Source of the DNA: Hoeflea marina
GTDB taxonomy: Bacteria > Pseudomonadota > Alphaproteobacteria > Rhizobiales > Rhizobiaceae
Reading direction: 5' to 3'
NCBI RefSeq assembly: GCF_003182275.1
Contig: NZ_QGTR01000003.1
Coordinates: 620,001 to 684,000, forward strand
Length of the DNA: 64,000 nt
How positions within the stretch are numbered: position 1 is the first letter of the stretch; every line of letters starts with the position of its first letter. The notes below the pieces were generated by a model. It was given only the letters and a program-made list of their open reading frames with translations, made no database searches and had not been told where the DNA came from. Of the stretch, positions 46,953 to 55,822 are shown in pieces. Made by a program: the position numbers and the translations under genes.

Positions 46953-48484
46953 GCAGCCGCCTCCCTCGAATCGGTGACACCGGCCATCAACAGTCCAAGT
47001 TCACCCTCATTGGCATCCGGCGAGCGTTCACCGACGATCCGGCCATCGAACATGACCAGCACCCGGTCGGAGAGCGAGCGGATCTCGTCGAGCTCCACCG
47101 AAACCAGCAGCACGGCCTTGCCGGCGTCGCGCATCTCGATGATCCGCTTGTGGATGAACTCGATGGCGCCGACATCGACGCCGCGGGTCGGCTGGCCGAT
47201 CACCAGGACAGAGGGATCGCGCTCCATCTCGCGGGCCAGCACGATCTTCTGCTGGTTGCCGCCGGAGAAATTGGCGGTCCTGAGGCGCACATCGCGGGGA
47301 CGGATGTCGTAGCTCTCCATCTTCTCGGCGGCATCGCGGCGGATGCCGTCGATGTTGAGGAAGGCGCCGCTGACATATCGGGGATCGGTGTGGTAGCCGA
47401 GAATGGAGTTCTCACTTTCCTCGAAGGCCAGCACCAGGCCCATGTGATGGCGATCCTCGGGCACATGTGCCATGCCGCGGGCGCGCAGTTCGGCGGGATC
47501 GGTGCGGCCGGCGACATCGATCGGCTCGCCGTTGAGCAGGATCCGCCCTTTCTCCGCACGCCTGATGCCGCTGACCGCCTCGAGCAGCTCGGACTGGCCG
47601 TTGCCGGCCACGCCGGCAATGCCCACGATCTCGCCGGCGCGGACATCGAAGGAGACGTCCTTGACCATGGCGACGCCGCGGGAATCACGTACGGTGAGTT
47701 TCTCCACCGCCAGCAGCACGTCGCCGGGACGGGCTTCATCCTTGTCGACGCGCAACAGCACCCGGCGGCCGACCATCAGTTCGGCAAGCTCCTCCACCGA
47801 AGTGTCTGCCGTCGTCCGCGTCGCCACCATCTCGCCACGACGCATGACCGAGACCTCGTCGGTGATGGCCATGATCTCACGCAGCTTGTGGGTGATGAGG
47901 ATGATGGTCTTGCCCTGATCCTTGAGCTGCCGGAGGATCCGGAACAGGTGGTCGGCCTCGGCGGGCGTGAGCACGCCGGTCGGCTCGTCGAGGATGAGAA
48001 TGTCGGCGCCGCGATAGAGCGCCTTGAGGATCTCGACCCGCTGCTGGTTGCCCACCGGAAGCTCCTCGATGATCGCGTCGGCGTCGACCTCGAGTTCGTA
48101 CTCCTCTTCGAGCCGCCTGAGTTCGGCCCTTGCCTTCGTGATGCCGGCGGTCAGCACCTGGCTCTCCTCGGCTCCGAGCATGACGTTTTCCAGAACGGTG
48201 AAGTTCTCGACCAGCATGAAATGCTGATGCACCATGCCGATGCCGGCAGCAATCGCGGCGTTGGGATCGCGGATGACGGTCCGGGTCCCGTCGACGAAGA
48301 CATCGCCGCCGTCAGCCTGGTAGAATCCGTAGAGGATCGACATCAGCGTCGATTTGCCGGCGCCGTTCTCCCCGATGATCCCGTGAATCGTTCCCTTGCG
48401 GACGCTGAGATTGATGTTTTTGTTGGCATGAACGGCACCGAAACTCTTGTCGATCCCTTTCAACTCAATGGCAATATCACTCAT
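46949..48484 (-). CDS. Nucleoside ABC transporter ATP-binding protein (two domains)
   Basis: A 511-residue tandem ATPase of the sugar/nucleoside type. Domain 1 has a full Walker A (GENGAGKST) and ILDEPTGVLTP. Domain 2 has a degenerate Walker A (GVAGNGQSE, no lysine) and GQPTRGVDVGAIEF, lacking the DE of Walker B, as is usual for YufO-like proteins. MSDIAIELKGIDKSFG was taken as start. No BMP-family binding-protein gene lies upstream, which is unusual for this operon type. Confidence 0.93.
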   Translation of the reverse strand: MSDIAIELKGIDKSFGAVHANKNINLSVRKGTIHGIIGENGAGKSTLMSILYGFYQADGGDVFVDGTRTVIRDPNAAIAAGIGMVHQHFMLVENFTVLENVMLGAEESQVLTAGITKARAELRRLEEEYELEVDADAIIEELPVGNQQRVEILKALYRGADILILDEPTGVLTPAEADHLFRILRQLKDQGKTIILITHKLREIMAITDEVSVMRRGEMVATRTTADTSVEELAELMVGRRVLLRVDKDEARPGDVLLAVEKLTVRDSRGVAMVKDVSFDVRAGEIVGIAGVAGNGQSELLEAVSGIRRAEKGRILLNGEPIDVAGRTDPAELRARGMAHVPEDRHHMGLVLAFEESENSILGYHTDPRYVSGAFLNIDGIRRDAAEKMESYDIRPRDVRLRTANFSGGNQQKIVLAREMERDPSVLVIGQPTRGVDVGAIEFIHKRIIEMRDAGKAVLLVSVELDEIRSLSDRVLVMFDGRIVGERSPDANEGELGLLMAGVTDSREAAA

Positions 48485-48660
48485 GGCACCCTGTCTTGAC
48501 CTCAAATTGGCGCAGCGGCCGCGCGTGCCAGCAGTCTCGACAGTTCCGCCGGCAAAGTCCAGAATCATTTCCGGCGAGACTTGTCGCCGCGCGGTTTTCA
48601 ACATGGCCACGCTCGCCGCAGCTGCGGCAGGCGTCCGCCTTCCACCCCTTGCGAGACAGC

Positions 48661-49095
48661 ATGACCAGACAAAAGCCTTCCCGCCGCCTCGATTTTCCCC
48701 TGTTTCGCGGCCTGCAGACGCGGTGGGCGGACAACGACATGTATGGCCACATGAACAATGTGACGCATTACCTGCTCTTCGACACCGCGATCAACGAATG
48801 GCTGATCGAGCGCGGCCTGCTGGAGCCGCTCGTCGGCGGCATCATCGGGCTGGTGGTGGAGAGCGGATGCAGCTATCACGGCGAAGCGGGGTTCCCCGAT
48901 CGGATAACGGCGGGCGTTGCGGTCGAACGGCTCGGCAGCTCGTCTGTCAGCTACCGGATCGGGCTGTTCCGCAATGACGCCGACACGGCATTTGCCGATG
49001 GCCGCTTCGTGCATGTCTATGTGGACCGCGCAACGCGCCGGCCGGTCGGTCTTTCGGACGACTGGCGCCGGACCCTTGAGGAGATTGCCCAATGA
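48661..49095 (+). CDS. Acyl-CoA thioesterase, 4HBT (hot-dog) family
   Basis: A 144-residue single hot-dog-fold enzyme hydrolysing acyl-CoA esters. The active-site aspartate lies in QTRWADNDMYGHMNNVTHYLLFD-like sequence (key part RWADNDMYGHMNN). The longer upstream frame is GC-rich filler; MTRQKP follows a GAGAC stretch. The ATG of slyX overlaps its stop. It diverges from the nucleoside ABC operon across 176 bases. Confidence 0.9.
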   Translation: MTRQKPSRRLDFPLFRGLQTRWADNDMYGHMNNVTHYLLFDTAINEWLIERGLLEPLVGGIIGLVVESGCSYHGEAGFPDRITAGVAVERLGSSSVSYRIGLFRNDADTAFADGRFVHVYVDRATRRPVGLSDDWRRTLEEIAQ

Positions 49096-49304
49096 CTGAT
49101 GCGGTGGACAAGCGGCTTGTCAGGCTCGAAGAGCTGGTGGCCCACCAGTCGGCCACCATCGAGGAGCTGTCGCGTCAGCTCGCCGATCAGTGGAAACTGA
49201 CGGAACGCCTGCGCCACGAATTCAACCAGATGACCAACAGGTTCCAGGAGGTCGAGGAAGCGGCACTCGGATCGCAGGTGCCGCAGAAGCCGCCGCACTG
49301 GTAG
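49092..49304 (+). CDS. slyX: SlyX family protein
   Basis: A 70-residue, mostly coiled-coil protein: KRLVRLEELVAHQSATIEEL shows heptad leucines, and the C-terminus ends in the SlyX-typical PPHW. The function is unknown despite wide conservation. It is translationally coupled to the thioesterase (ATGA). The downstream gene converges on it 19 bases away. Confidence 0.92.
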   Translation: MTDAVDKRLVRLEELVAHQSATIEELSRQLADQWKLTERLRHEFNQMTNRFQEVEEAALGSQVPQKPPHW

Positions 49305-49323
49305 GAAGCCCCGCCCGGCCTGC

Positions 49324-50154
49324 TTACGGCCTTCCCGGCCCATAGCGAACGAAGGCAAACCGGCCTCCATCCGGCGACCAGCACGGCACGTTGATCGTTC
49401 CCTGGCCGCCGATCAGCGCCAGCAGCGTGACGACGGCGCCATCGGCCTGATCAAGCAGCCGGAGCTCGACATCCCGGTCGCGCGGATGGCCCTGTGTTCC
49501 CGGCCCGTAGCTGAGATAGAGCACGCTCCTGCCATCCGGGGAGGGGTGCGGAAACCAGTTGACCCGGTCGTCATCGGTCATCCGTTCCGGATCGCCGCCG
49601 GCGACGCGGATCCGCCACAGATCCATCGAGCCGCCGCGATCGGAGTTGAACCAGATCCATTCGCCGTCCGGGGAATAGTCGGGGCCGTCATAATGGTCGC
49701 CGCCTGAGATCAGCAGCCGTTCCTCGCCGCCGCCGGAGCCGGTGGTGTAGAGGCCGAATTCGCCATCGCGGCGGCCGACATAGGCCAGTGCCTCGCCGTC
49801 TGGCGACCAGCCGTGCCACCAGGACGGAACCTTCCCGGTGACGCGATGCGGGGACCCGCCCGTGACCGGCAGCACCCAGATGCAGGACTGCCCGGTATCG
49901 GTGGAATCGCTGATCGCCAGACGGCCGCCGTCCGGCGAGACGCCATGGTCGTTGTTGCAGGCGACGGCATGGCCGGTGTCAATCCGCACCAGCACGGGCG
50001 CGTCGAGCGGGACGCGGAACAGGCGTCCGTCGCCATTGACGATCAGCGCCCGCCCGTCGGGCGTCCAGTTGGGCGCCTCGATCAGCCGGTCGGTGGCGAG
50101 CACCTCCGTGACCGCTCCCCCGGCAAGCTCGTAGATCGACAGCGTGCTCAGCAT
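49324..50154 (-). CDS. Cytosolic TolB-like beta-propeller protein of a glycoside locus
   Basis: A 276-residue protein made of repeated WD40-like/PD40 blades. At least five SPDG-type turns are seen (GVSPDGG, GWSPDGE, DYSPDGE, PSPDGR, CWSPDGG). There is no signal peptide, unlike TolB. Two blades place a histidine three residues before the SPDG turn, facing the central channel in such folds. Oligogalacturonate lyases (PL22) share this general shape and use channel histidines with Mn, but I cannot assign that activity. The ATG overlaps the GH43 stop by one base (TGATG), so it belongs to this operon. Function unknown. Confidence 0.8.
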   Translation of the reverse strand: MLSTLSIYELAGGAVTEVLATDRLIEAPNWTPDGRALIVNGDGRLFRVPLDAPVLVRIDTGHAVACNNDHGVSPDGGRLAISDSTDTGQSCIWVLPVTGGSPHRVTGKVPSWWHGWSPDGEALAYVGRRDGEFGLYTTGSGGGEERLLISGGDHYDGPDYSPDGEWIWFNSDRGGSMDLWRIRVAGGDPERMTDDDRVNWFPHPSPDGRSVLYLSYGPGTQGHPRDRDVELRLLDQADGAVVTLLALIGGQGTINVPCWSPDGGRFAFVRYGPGRP

Positions 50155-51764
50155 CAGCCCGGCATCGGGGCATAGGTAAAGAACGGAAAGTCGGCCGGTA
50201 TCGCATCGCCCGACGTGTCGAACGCCGCCATGCCGATGAAGGCGCCGGTGAACGAGGCATGCTCGCCGCGGCCCCCCTCGTCCGAGATCACGCTGGCGTC
50301 CAGCACGGATCCCGCCTGCCGCCAGCCGGTGTCCCCGATCCGGTAGAGGAAGCGCAGGTCGGCGCCGTCCACTTCGGCGGCGAGGCCGACCATACCCTCG
50401 GCGGGCAGGGCGATCGGCGGTTCGAGCGGGAAGCTCAACCGGCCGTCCGGCCAGTCGCCAGGGCAGCTCAGGATGGTCAGCGCCCGGCCCATCGTCTCGT
50501 GCCATGTGACTGCAAGGAAATGAAACTTGTGGCGGTTGTAGTAGTGCACCAGGCCGGCCGCCTGCTGGTAATGCACCGGATCAAAGGCGATCTCGGTCTC
50601 GGCCCTGAACGCGAAGTGCTCCTGGCGCCGGGCGACCAGCGCCTGCTCGAACCAGCTGCCGATGGATTCGCGCGCATGCAGCCGGAGCGCCCGGCCGGTG
50701 AGGCTGAAGATCCGCTCCGGCTCGGGCGTGCGCAGCCACTGGAAGTCGACCGGCAGGGCGGGACCGTCGAAGCGCGCGCGCACCGGGCCGTCCGGCCGGC
50801 GCACGATCGCCGGATCCGGTGCCTCGACCTCCACTTCGGGCACCGGGCCGCCCTGGGCCAGATAGAGCCAGCCGTCCTCACGCCAGACGCATTTCTGGAT
50901 CGCCGTCTCGCGCCCCATCGGCGAGCGGCGCAGTCCGGGCAAGGGTCGGGAGCAGAGGTGGGTGTGGTAGGTCTCGCCGTCCGGCGTCTCGACGATCTGG
51001 CCGTGGCCGGCACGCTGCAGCGGGGCGTCGGGGGCATCCTTCGAGGTGATCAGGAAGGTGTCCGGGTGCAGCTCGTAGGGCCCCTGCAGGTGGCGCGAGC
51101 GGGCCATGGTGACGGCATGACCGTATCCGGTGCCGCCCTCGGCGGTGGTGAGGTAGTACCAGCCGTCGCGCTTGAACAGATGCGGACCCTCGACCAGGCC
51201 GTGGCTGGAGCCGGCGAAGATGTTGGAGCGCGGGCCGACCAGCTTGCCGGCTTCGGGGTCGAACTGCTGGCACAGGATGCCGGCGAAGGCGGGATGCCTT
51301 GGACTGCCGCCGATGGAATCGGTGCGGTGATTCCAAACCATGTTGAGGAACCACTTGCGGCCGTCGTCGTCATGAAACAGCGATGGATCGAAGCCCGACG
51401 AGTTGACCCGCACGGGATCCGACCAGGGACCGTCGATGGCGGGCGCGGTGACGATGTAATTGTGGGTGTCCTTGAAGTTGCCGTCCAGCCGCTTGACGTC
51501 GGTGTAGACCAGCCAGAACCGGCCGTCGGCAAACGACAGGCAGGGCGCCCAGATGCCGCAGGAATCGGGATTGCCGCGCATGTCGAGCTGGCCGGCGCGG
51601 TCGAGCGGGCGCGATGCCAGCTGCCAGTCGACCAGATCCGAGGACCGATGGATCTGCACGCCGGGATACCACTCGAAGGTTGAGGTGGCGATGAAATAAT
51701 CCGCGCCCACCCGGCAGATGGAAGGGTCGGGATTGAATCCCGGCAGGATGGGATTGCGGATCAT
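50154..51764 (-). CDS. Beta-xylosidase / GH43 family glycoside hydrolase with C-terminal beta-sandwich
   Basis: A 536-residue intracellular exo-acting glycosidase, most like XynB/SXA of GH43 subfamily 11, which releases xylose from xylo-oligosaccharides. The catalytic set aligns as Asp13 (GFNPDPS), Asp126 (SGFDPSLF) and Glu192 (GLVEGPHL). A beta-sandwich domain begins near residue 330. No signal peptide is present, so substrates must be imported. Its ATG overlaps the aldo-keto reductase stop. Arabinosidase activity cannot be excluded. Confidence 0.92.
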   Translation of the reverse strand: MIRNPILPGFNPDPSICRVGADYFIATSTFEWYPGVQIHRSSDLVDWQLASRPLDRAGQLDMRGNPDSCGIWAPCLSFADGRFWLVYTDVKRLDGNFKDTHNYIVTAPAIDGPWSDPVRVNSSGFDPSLFHDDDGRKWFLNMVWNHRTDSIGGSPRHPAFAGILCQQFDPEAGKLVGPRSNIFAGSSHGLVEGPHLFKRDGWYYLTTAEGGTGYGHAVTMARSRHLQGPYELHPDTFLITSKDAPDAPLQRAGHGQIVETPDGETYHTHLCSRPLPGLRRSPMGRETAIQKCVWREDGWLYLAQGGPVPEVEVEAPDPAIVRRPDGPVRARFDGPALPVDFQWLRTPEPERIFSLTGRALRLHARESIGSWFEQALVARRQEHFAFRAETEIAFDPVHYQQAAGLVHYYNRHKFHFLAVTWHETMGRALTILSCPGDWPDGRLSFPLEPPIALPAEGMVGLAAEVDGADLRFLYRIGDTGWRQAGSVLDASVISDEGGRGEHASFTGAFIGMAAFDTSGDAIPADFPFFTYAPMPG

Positions 51765-52804
51765 TTGCGCGAAGGCCCCTTGCGCTCCGCCGAGGCGGCC
51801 CAGAGATTGATGTCGGCGTCGCTTGCATGGACGTCGATTTCCGCCAGTTCGGCCTGGCTGAAATCGAGATTGCGGAGGGCACCGACGCAATCCTCCACCT
51901 GCTCGGGCCGGCTGGCGCCGATCAGCGCCGACGTCACGCGTCCACCGCGCAGAACCCAGGCCAGCGCCATCTGCGCAAGGGTCTGGCCGCGGCGCTCCGC
52001 GATGGCGTTGAGCGCGCGGATGTTGCCGATGTTGCGCTCGGTGAGGAATTCGGGCCTGAGCGACTTGCCCCGCACGGCGCGCGAATCCTCCGGAATGTCG
52101 TTGAGATACTTGCCGGTGAGCATGCCCTGGGACAGCGGCGAAAAGACGATCGAACCGATGCCGAGGTCATCGAGCGTGTCGAGCAAGCCGTCCTCCTCGA
52201 CCCAGCGGTTGATCATCGAATAGCTCGGCTGGTGAATCAGGCAGGGCGTGCCCAGATCCTTCAGGATGGCTGCGGCCTCGCGGGTGCGCTGGGAATTGTA
52301 CGACGAGATCCCGGCATAGAGCGCCCGGCCCGAGCGCACGATGGTGTCGAGCGCCTGCATGGTCTCTTCCAGCGGCGTGTCGGGATCGAAGCGATGGGAG
52401 TAGAAGACATCGACATAGTCGAGCCCCATGCGCTTCAGGCTCTGGTCGCAGCTGGCGATCATGTATTTGCGGCTTCCCCATTCGCCATAGGGGCCCGGCC
52501 ACATTCCATAGCCGGCTTTCGACGAGACGATCAGTTCGTCGCGCAGGCCGTGGAAATCGGTTCGCAGGATCTCGCCGAAGGCGGTTTCGGCCGATCCCGG
52601 GGGCGGACCGTAATTGTTGGCCAGGTCGAAATGGGTGATGCCGAGGTCAAAGGCCCTGCGGCAGATGGCACGCTTGGATTCGTGCTGCGTGTCGCCGCCG
52701 AAATTGTGCCAGAGGCCGAGCGAAATCGCCGGCAGCTTCAGCCCCGACCGTCCGGTCCTGCGGTAGATCATCCGTTCGTAGCGATCGGGCGCGGGAGTCC
52801 ACAT
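51761..52804 (-). CDS. Aldo-keto reductase (YghZ/GpR-like)
   Basis: A 347-residue NADPH-dependent reductase of the AKR superfamily. The tetrad is visible: Asp and Tyr in THFDLANNYGPPPGSAE, Lys in VSSKAGYG, His in FYSHRFD. The YGPPPGSAE motif and overall length match L-glyceraldehyde-3-phosphate reductase-type AKR14 proteins. It lies two bases after the Gfo/Idh gene and overlaps the GH43 gene. In this setting it may reduce a sugar aldehyde or ketone. Confidence 0.88.
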   Translation of the reverse strand: MWTPAPDRYERMIYRRTGRSGLKLPAISLGLWHNFGGDTQHESKRAICRRAFDLGITHFDLANNYGPPPGSAETAFGEILRTDFHGLRDELIVSSKAGYGMWPGPYGEWGSRKYMIASCDQSLKRMGLDYVDVFYSHRFDPDTPLEETMQALDTIVRSGRALYAGISSYNSQRTREAAAILKDLGTPCLIHQPSYSMINRWVEEDGLLDTLDDLGIGSIVFSPLSQGMLTGKYLNDIPEDSRAVRGKSLRPEFLTERNIGNIRALNAIAERRGQTLAQMALAWVLRGGRVTSALIGASRPEQVEDCVGALRNLDFSQAELAEIDVHASDADINLWAASAERKGPSRK

Positions 52805-52805
52805 G

Positions 52806-53951
52806 CTATTTGCCTTTCTTGCGCAGGATCCGGGCGGCTTCCTTGACGCCGAAGGCTGCGGGTCGCTCACAGCTGGTGGTGAGCGTGATGAACCTGCCGG
52901 TCTCGCCCGACTTGAGGACAGCCGTCATAACATCGACCACATGCAAAGCGAACTCCAGAGAACAGCGATGCGGACGGTCCTCGAGAATGGCCTGCGCCAT
53001 CTCCGCCATGCCGGCGGTGCGGTAATTGGCCATCATGCCGTTCGGATGCTTCTGGTTTGGAACCGAGAGGACATGCTTCCAGGCAGGCAGTTTCTTCTTC
53101 CTGCCATTGCCGTCGAGCAGCGTGACATCACCCCCGAAAAAATTCGGATCCGGAACCGCCAGTGTCCCGCTGCTGCCATAGAGCTCCATCGGTGCATGGC
53201 CATGGTTGAGGACATCCCAGCTGGCGCCAAAGGTGATGACCGCACCATTGGCGAATTCCAGCAGCGCATGAATGGTTGTCGGAGTTTCGACGGTGATCGT
53301 CTCGCCGGTGCGCGGCTTGGAGGTAATGGTGCGCTGCGGGGTGGGGATCGAGGTCATTGACCCAACGCGGACAACCGGGCCGATCAACTGCACCAGATTG
53401 GAGATATAGTAGGGTCCGAGGTCGAGGATCGGCCCGCCGCCACGCTGAAAGAAGAAATCCGGATTGGGGTGCCAGTGCTCCATGCCACGGCTCATGACAT
53501 GGCAGGTGCCGCCCGTAATCCGGCCGACAGCCCCGTCATCGACGAGATGGCGGGCAAGCTGGTGCGCTCCACCCATGAAGGTGTCCGGTGCCGAACCTAC
53601 ACGGACGCCCTTTTTCGCCGCACGCTTGGCAAGATCTCTGCCTTCGGCAACGGAAAGAACGAAAGGCTTTTCGGAATAGACATGCTTGCCGGCATCGAGC
53701 ACCGCGCGCGAGACTTCGTAGTGCACGACAGGGATCGTCAAATTGACGATGAGCTCGATGTCGTCAGCGGCCAGCAGGCCTTCCACGGTCTCGGCGCGGA
53801 CGCCGAATTCCTTCGCGCGGGCCTGCGCCGCGGCGGAATTGATGTCGGCGCAGGCACGCACCTCGATCCCCTTGAACAACGGCGCAAGGCCGAGATAGGC
53901 GGCAGAAATATTGCCGCAACCGATGATTCCGACACCCAGTGTGCGCGCCAT
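52806..53951 (-). CDS. Gfo/Idh/MocA family sugar oxidoreductase
   Basis: A 381-residue NAD(P)-dependent oxidoreductase. The Rossmann motif is VGIIGCGNISAAY, and the catalytic lysine lies in YSEKPFVLS. The C-terminal substrate domain includes GGGPILDLGPYYISNLVQLIG. Such enzymes oxidise sugar hydroxyls, often at C3 of glycosides. The gene is five bases after a TIM-barrel isomerase gene, a pair repeatedly found in keto-glycoside pathways; the actual substrate is inferred only. Confidence 0.9.
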   Translation of the reverse strand: MARTLGVGIIGCGNISAAYLGLAPLFKGIEVRACADINSAAAQARAKEFGVRAETVEGLLAADDIELIVNLTIPVVHYEVSRAVLDAGKHVYSEKPFVLSVAEGRDLAKRAAKKGVRVGSAPDTFMGGAHQLARHLVDDGAVGRITGGTCHVMSRGMEHWHPNPDFFFQRGGGPILDLGPYYISNLVQLIGPVVRVGSMTSIPTPQRTITSKPRTGETITVETPTTIHALLEFANGAVITFGASWDVLNHGHAPMELYGSSGTLAVPDPNFFGGDVTLLDGNGRKKKLPAWKHVLSVPNQKHPNGMMANYRTAGMAEMAQAILEDRPHRCSLEFALHVVDVMTAVLKSGETGRFITLTTSCERPAAFGVKEAARILRKKGK

Positions 53952-53956
53952 GATTT

Positions 53957-54709
53957 CTATTCTCCCTTGCCCTTGAGCCAGGCGATCGACCGCTCGGCAA
54001 AACGGGTAGCATCCGATGGCTTGTCGTGTTCCATGACGTAGAGGCGCTCGGCGCCGGAGCCGCGCAATTGCGCCAGCAGATCGGTCCAGGCAACGGTGCC
54101 GTGACCGACATCGGCCCAGCCGTCCTCGTCAGCACACTCCCCTTCCGGCGCGATGTCCTTGACATGGACCGCGGTGATGCGGGCACCATGGCGCCGGATC
54201 CAGTCGCTCGGATCCCCGCCTCCGCGAATGATCCAGGCGATATCGGCTTCCCATTCGATGGTGGGCGCCGAATCGAGGATGACCTGCATCGGCACCGTGC
54301 CATCGGCGAGTGCCACGAACTCGAAGGCATGGTTGTGCCAGCCGAAGCCGTAGCCGGCGGCGCGCACCCCGGCGCCGACGGCTTCCAGCCGGGCGGCAAA
54401 GGCCTCCCAGCCGGCACGGTCGGTCGGACGCAGCTCCTCGGCCAGATGCGGGCAGTAGATGGTCCTGATGCCGAGCGTGGACGCCTTGGCCAGGACGCCG
54501 TCGAGGTCGCCTTCCAGCGCGTCGATGGCGAAGTGCCCGGAGGGCATGGTCAGGCCATTGCCATCCATCAGGGCGCGGAAGCCTGCCGGGTCCTCATAGA
54601 CGCCGCCAAATCCCTCGACCTGGCCATAGCCGGCCTCCGAGAGCATGGCGAGCACGTCGGACCAGGGCTGGAAATTGCGGGCGCTGTAGAGCTGGAACGA
54701 ATAGGTCAT
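53957..54709 (-). CDS. Sugar phosphate isomerase/epimerase-like TIM barrel (xylose isomerase-like)
   Basis: A 250-residue AP-endonuclease-2-type TIM barrel. It opens SFQLYSARNFQPWSD, and metal-ligand positions are seen in GWHNHAFEF, WEADIAWI, VHVKDI and VMEHDKP. Family members are epimerases, isomerases, dehydratases or keto-glycoside lyases. It lies between the ABC ATPase and the Gfo/Idh gene. No phosphate-binding motif is distinct, so the phosphate in the family name may not apply. Confidence 0.88.
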   Translation of the reverse strand: MTYSFQLYSARNFQPWSDVLAMLSEAGYGQVEGFGGVYEDPAGFRALMDGNGLTMPSGHFAIDALEGDLDGVLAKASTLGIRTIYCPHLAEELRPTDRAGWEAFAARLEAVGAGVRAAGYGFGWHNHAFEFVALADGTVPMQVILDSAPTIEWEADIAWIIRGGGDPSDWIRRHGARITAVHVKDIAPEGECADEDGWADVGHGTVAWTDLLAQLRGSGAERLYVMEHDKPSDATRFAERSIAWLKGKGE

Positions 54710-54735
54710 TGCTTGGTCTTTCTGTGATTGGGAGA

Positions 54736-55818
54736 TCAGAGACGAAGTTCCGTGGCTGTGTCAAAAACCGAGGCGCGGGCCGGATCGAAGCCGATGCGCA
54801 CATGATCGCCGACCCGCATTCCGGTCTGGCCGTCGACGCGGAAGCGGAACTCGGAGCCATCGAGCATCGCCCAGACCAGCGTGTCGGCGCCCATGGGCTC
54901 GACCACGTCGATTTCGACCGTCGCCTGATAGGGCTCGACGGAGGCGGCATCGCCGGACACGATGTGCTCGGGCCGGATGCCGAAGATGCCCGGTCCGGAC
55001 TTGATCGGCGCCGACGCCGGATAGGTCGACAGGTCGATCGACTGGCCGGCAAAGCGGAATGCGGGGCTGTCGCCGCCGTCGATTTCCCCGCTGATGAAGT
55101 TCATGCCGGGCGACCCCATGAAGCCGGCGACATACAGATTGACCGGACGGTTGTAGATCTCGTGCGGAGTGTCGAGCTGCTGGATGGCGCCCGAGCGCAT
55201 GACCGCGATGCGGTCGGCAAGCGTCAGGGCCTCGATCTGGTCGTGGGTCACGTAGATCATGGTGTTCCTGAGCTTCTGGTGCAGGCGCTTGATCTCGACG
55301 CGGAGTTCGGCGCGCAGCTTGGCATCCAGATTCGACAGCGGCTCATCGAACAGGAACACGTCGACATCGCGCACCAGCGCCCGGCCGATGGCGACGCGCT
55401 GACGCTGGCCGCCCGAAAGCTGCGACGGCTTGCGGTCCAGCAGCGGCTCGATCTGCAGCACCTCGGCGGTGCGGGCGACCTTGCGCGCGATCTCGTCCCT
55501 GGGCACCCGGGCCGTCTTGAGGCCGAACGACAAATTGCCCTTCACCGTCATCTGCGGATACAGCGCATAGGACTGGAACACCATTCCGATGCCCCTGTCC
55601 TTGGGCTCCTCCCAGGTGACATTGCGGCCCTTGATGAAGATCTGGCCCCCGGAGATGTCGAGCAGGCCGGCAATGCAGTTGAGCAATGTGGACTTGCCGC
55701 AGCCGGACGGCCCGAGCAGGACCAGGAACTCGCCGTCCTCGATGTCGATGCTGAGCGACTTGAGCACCTCAAGGGCGCCGAATTTCAGGCTCAGGTCGCG
55801 GATCGATACGCTTGTCAT
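54736..55818 (-). CDS. Sugar ABC transporter ATP-binding protein (UgpC/MsmX type)
   Basis: A 360-residue CUT1 ATPase. Walker A is GPSGCGKST, the signature [15 protein letters not shown], Walker B VFLFDEPLSNLDA, and the switch histidine YVTHD. A C-terminal TOBE-type domain (FGIRPEHI) is present. It follows the inner permease by four bases and serves the adjacent MalF/MalG-like permeases. Confidence 0.95.
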   Translation of the reverse strand: MTSVSIRDLSLKFGALEVLKSLSIDIEDGEFLVLLGPSGCGKSTLLNCIAGLLDISGGQIFIKGRNVTWEEPKDRGIGMVFQSYALYPQMTVKGNLSFGLKTARVPRDEIARKVARTAEVLQIEPLLDRKPSQLSGGQRQRVAIGRALVRDVDVFLFDEPLSNLDAKLRAELRVEIKRLHQKLRNTMIYVTHDQIEALTLADRIAVMRSGAIQQLDTPHEIYNRPVNLYVAGFMGSPGMNFISGEIDGGDSPAFRFAGQSIDLSTYPASAPIKSGPGIFGIRPEHIVSGDAASVEPYQATVEIDVVEPMGADTLVWAMLDGSEFRFRVDGQTGMRVGDHVRIGFDPARASVFDTATELRL

Positions 55819-55822
55819 GCTG

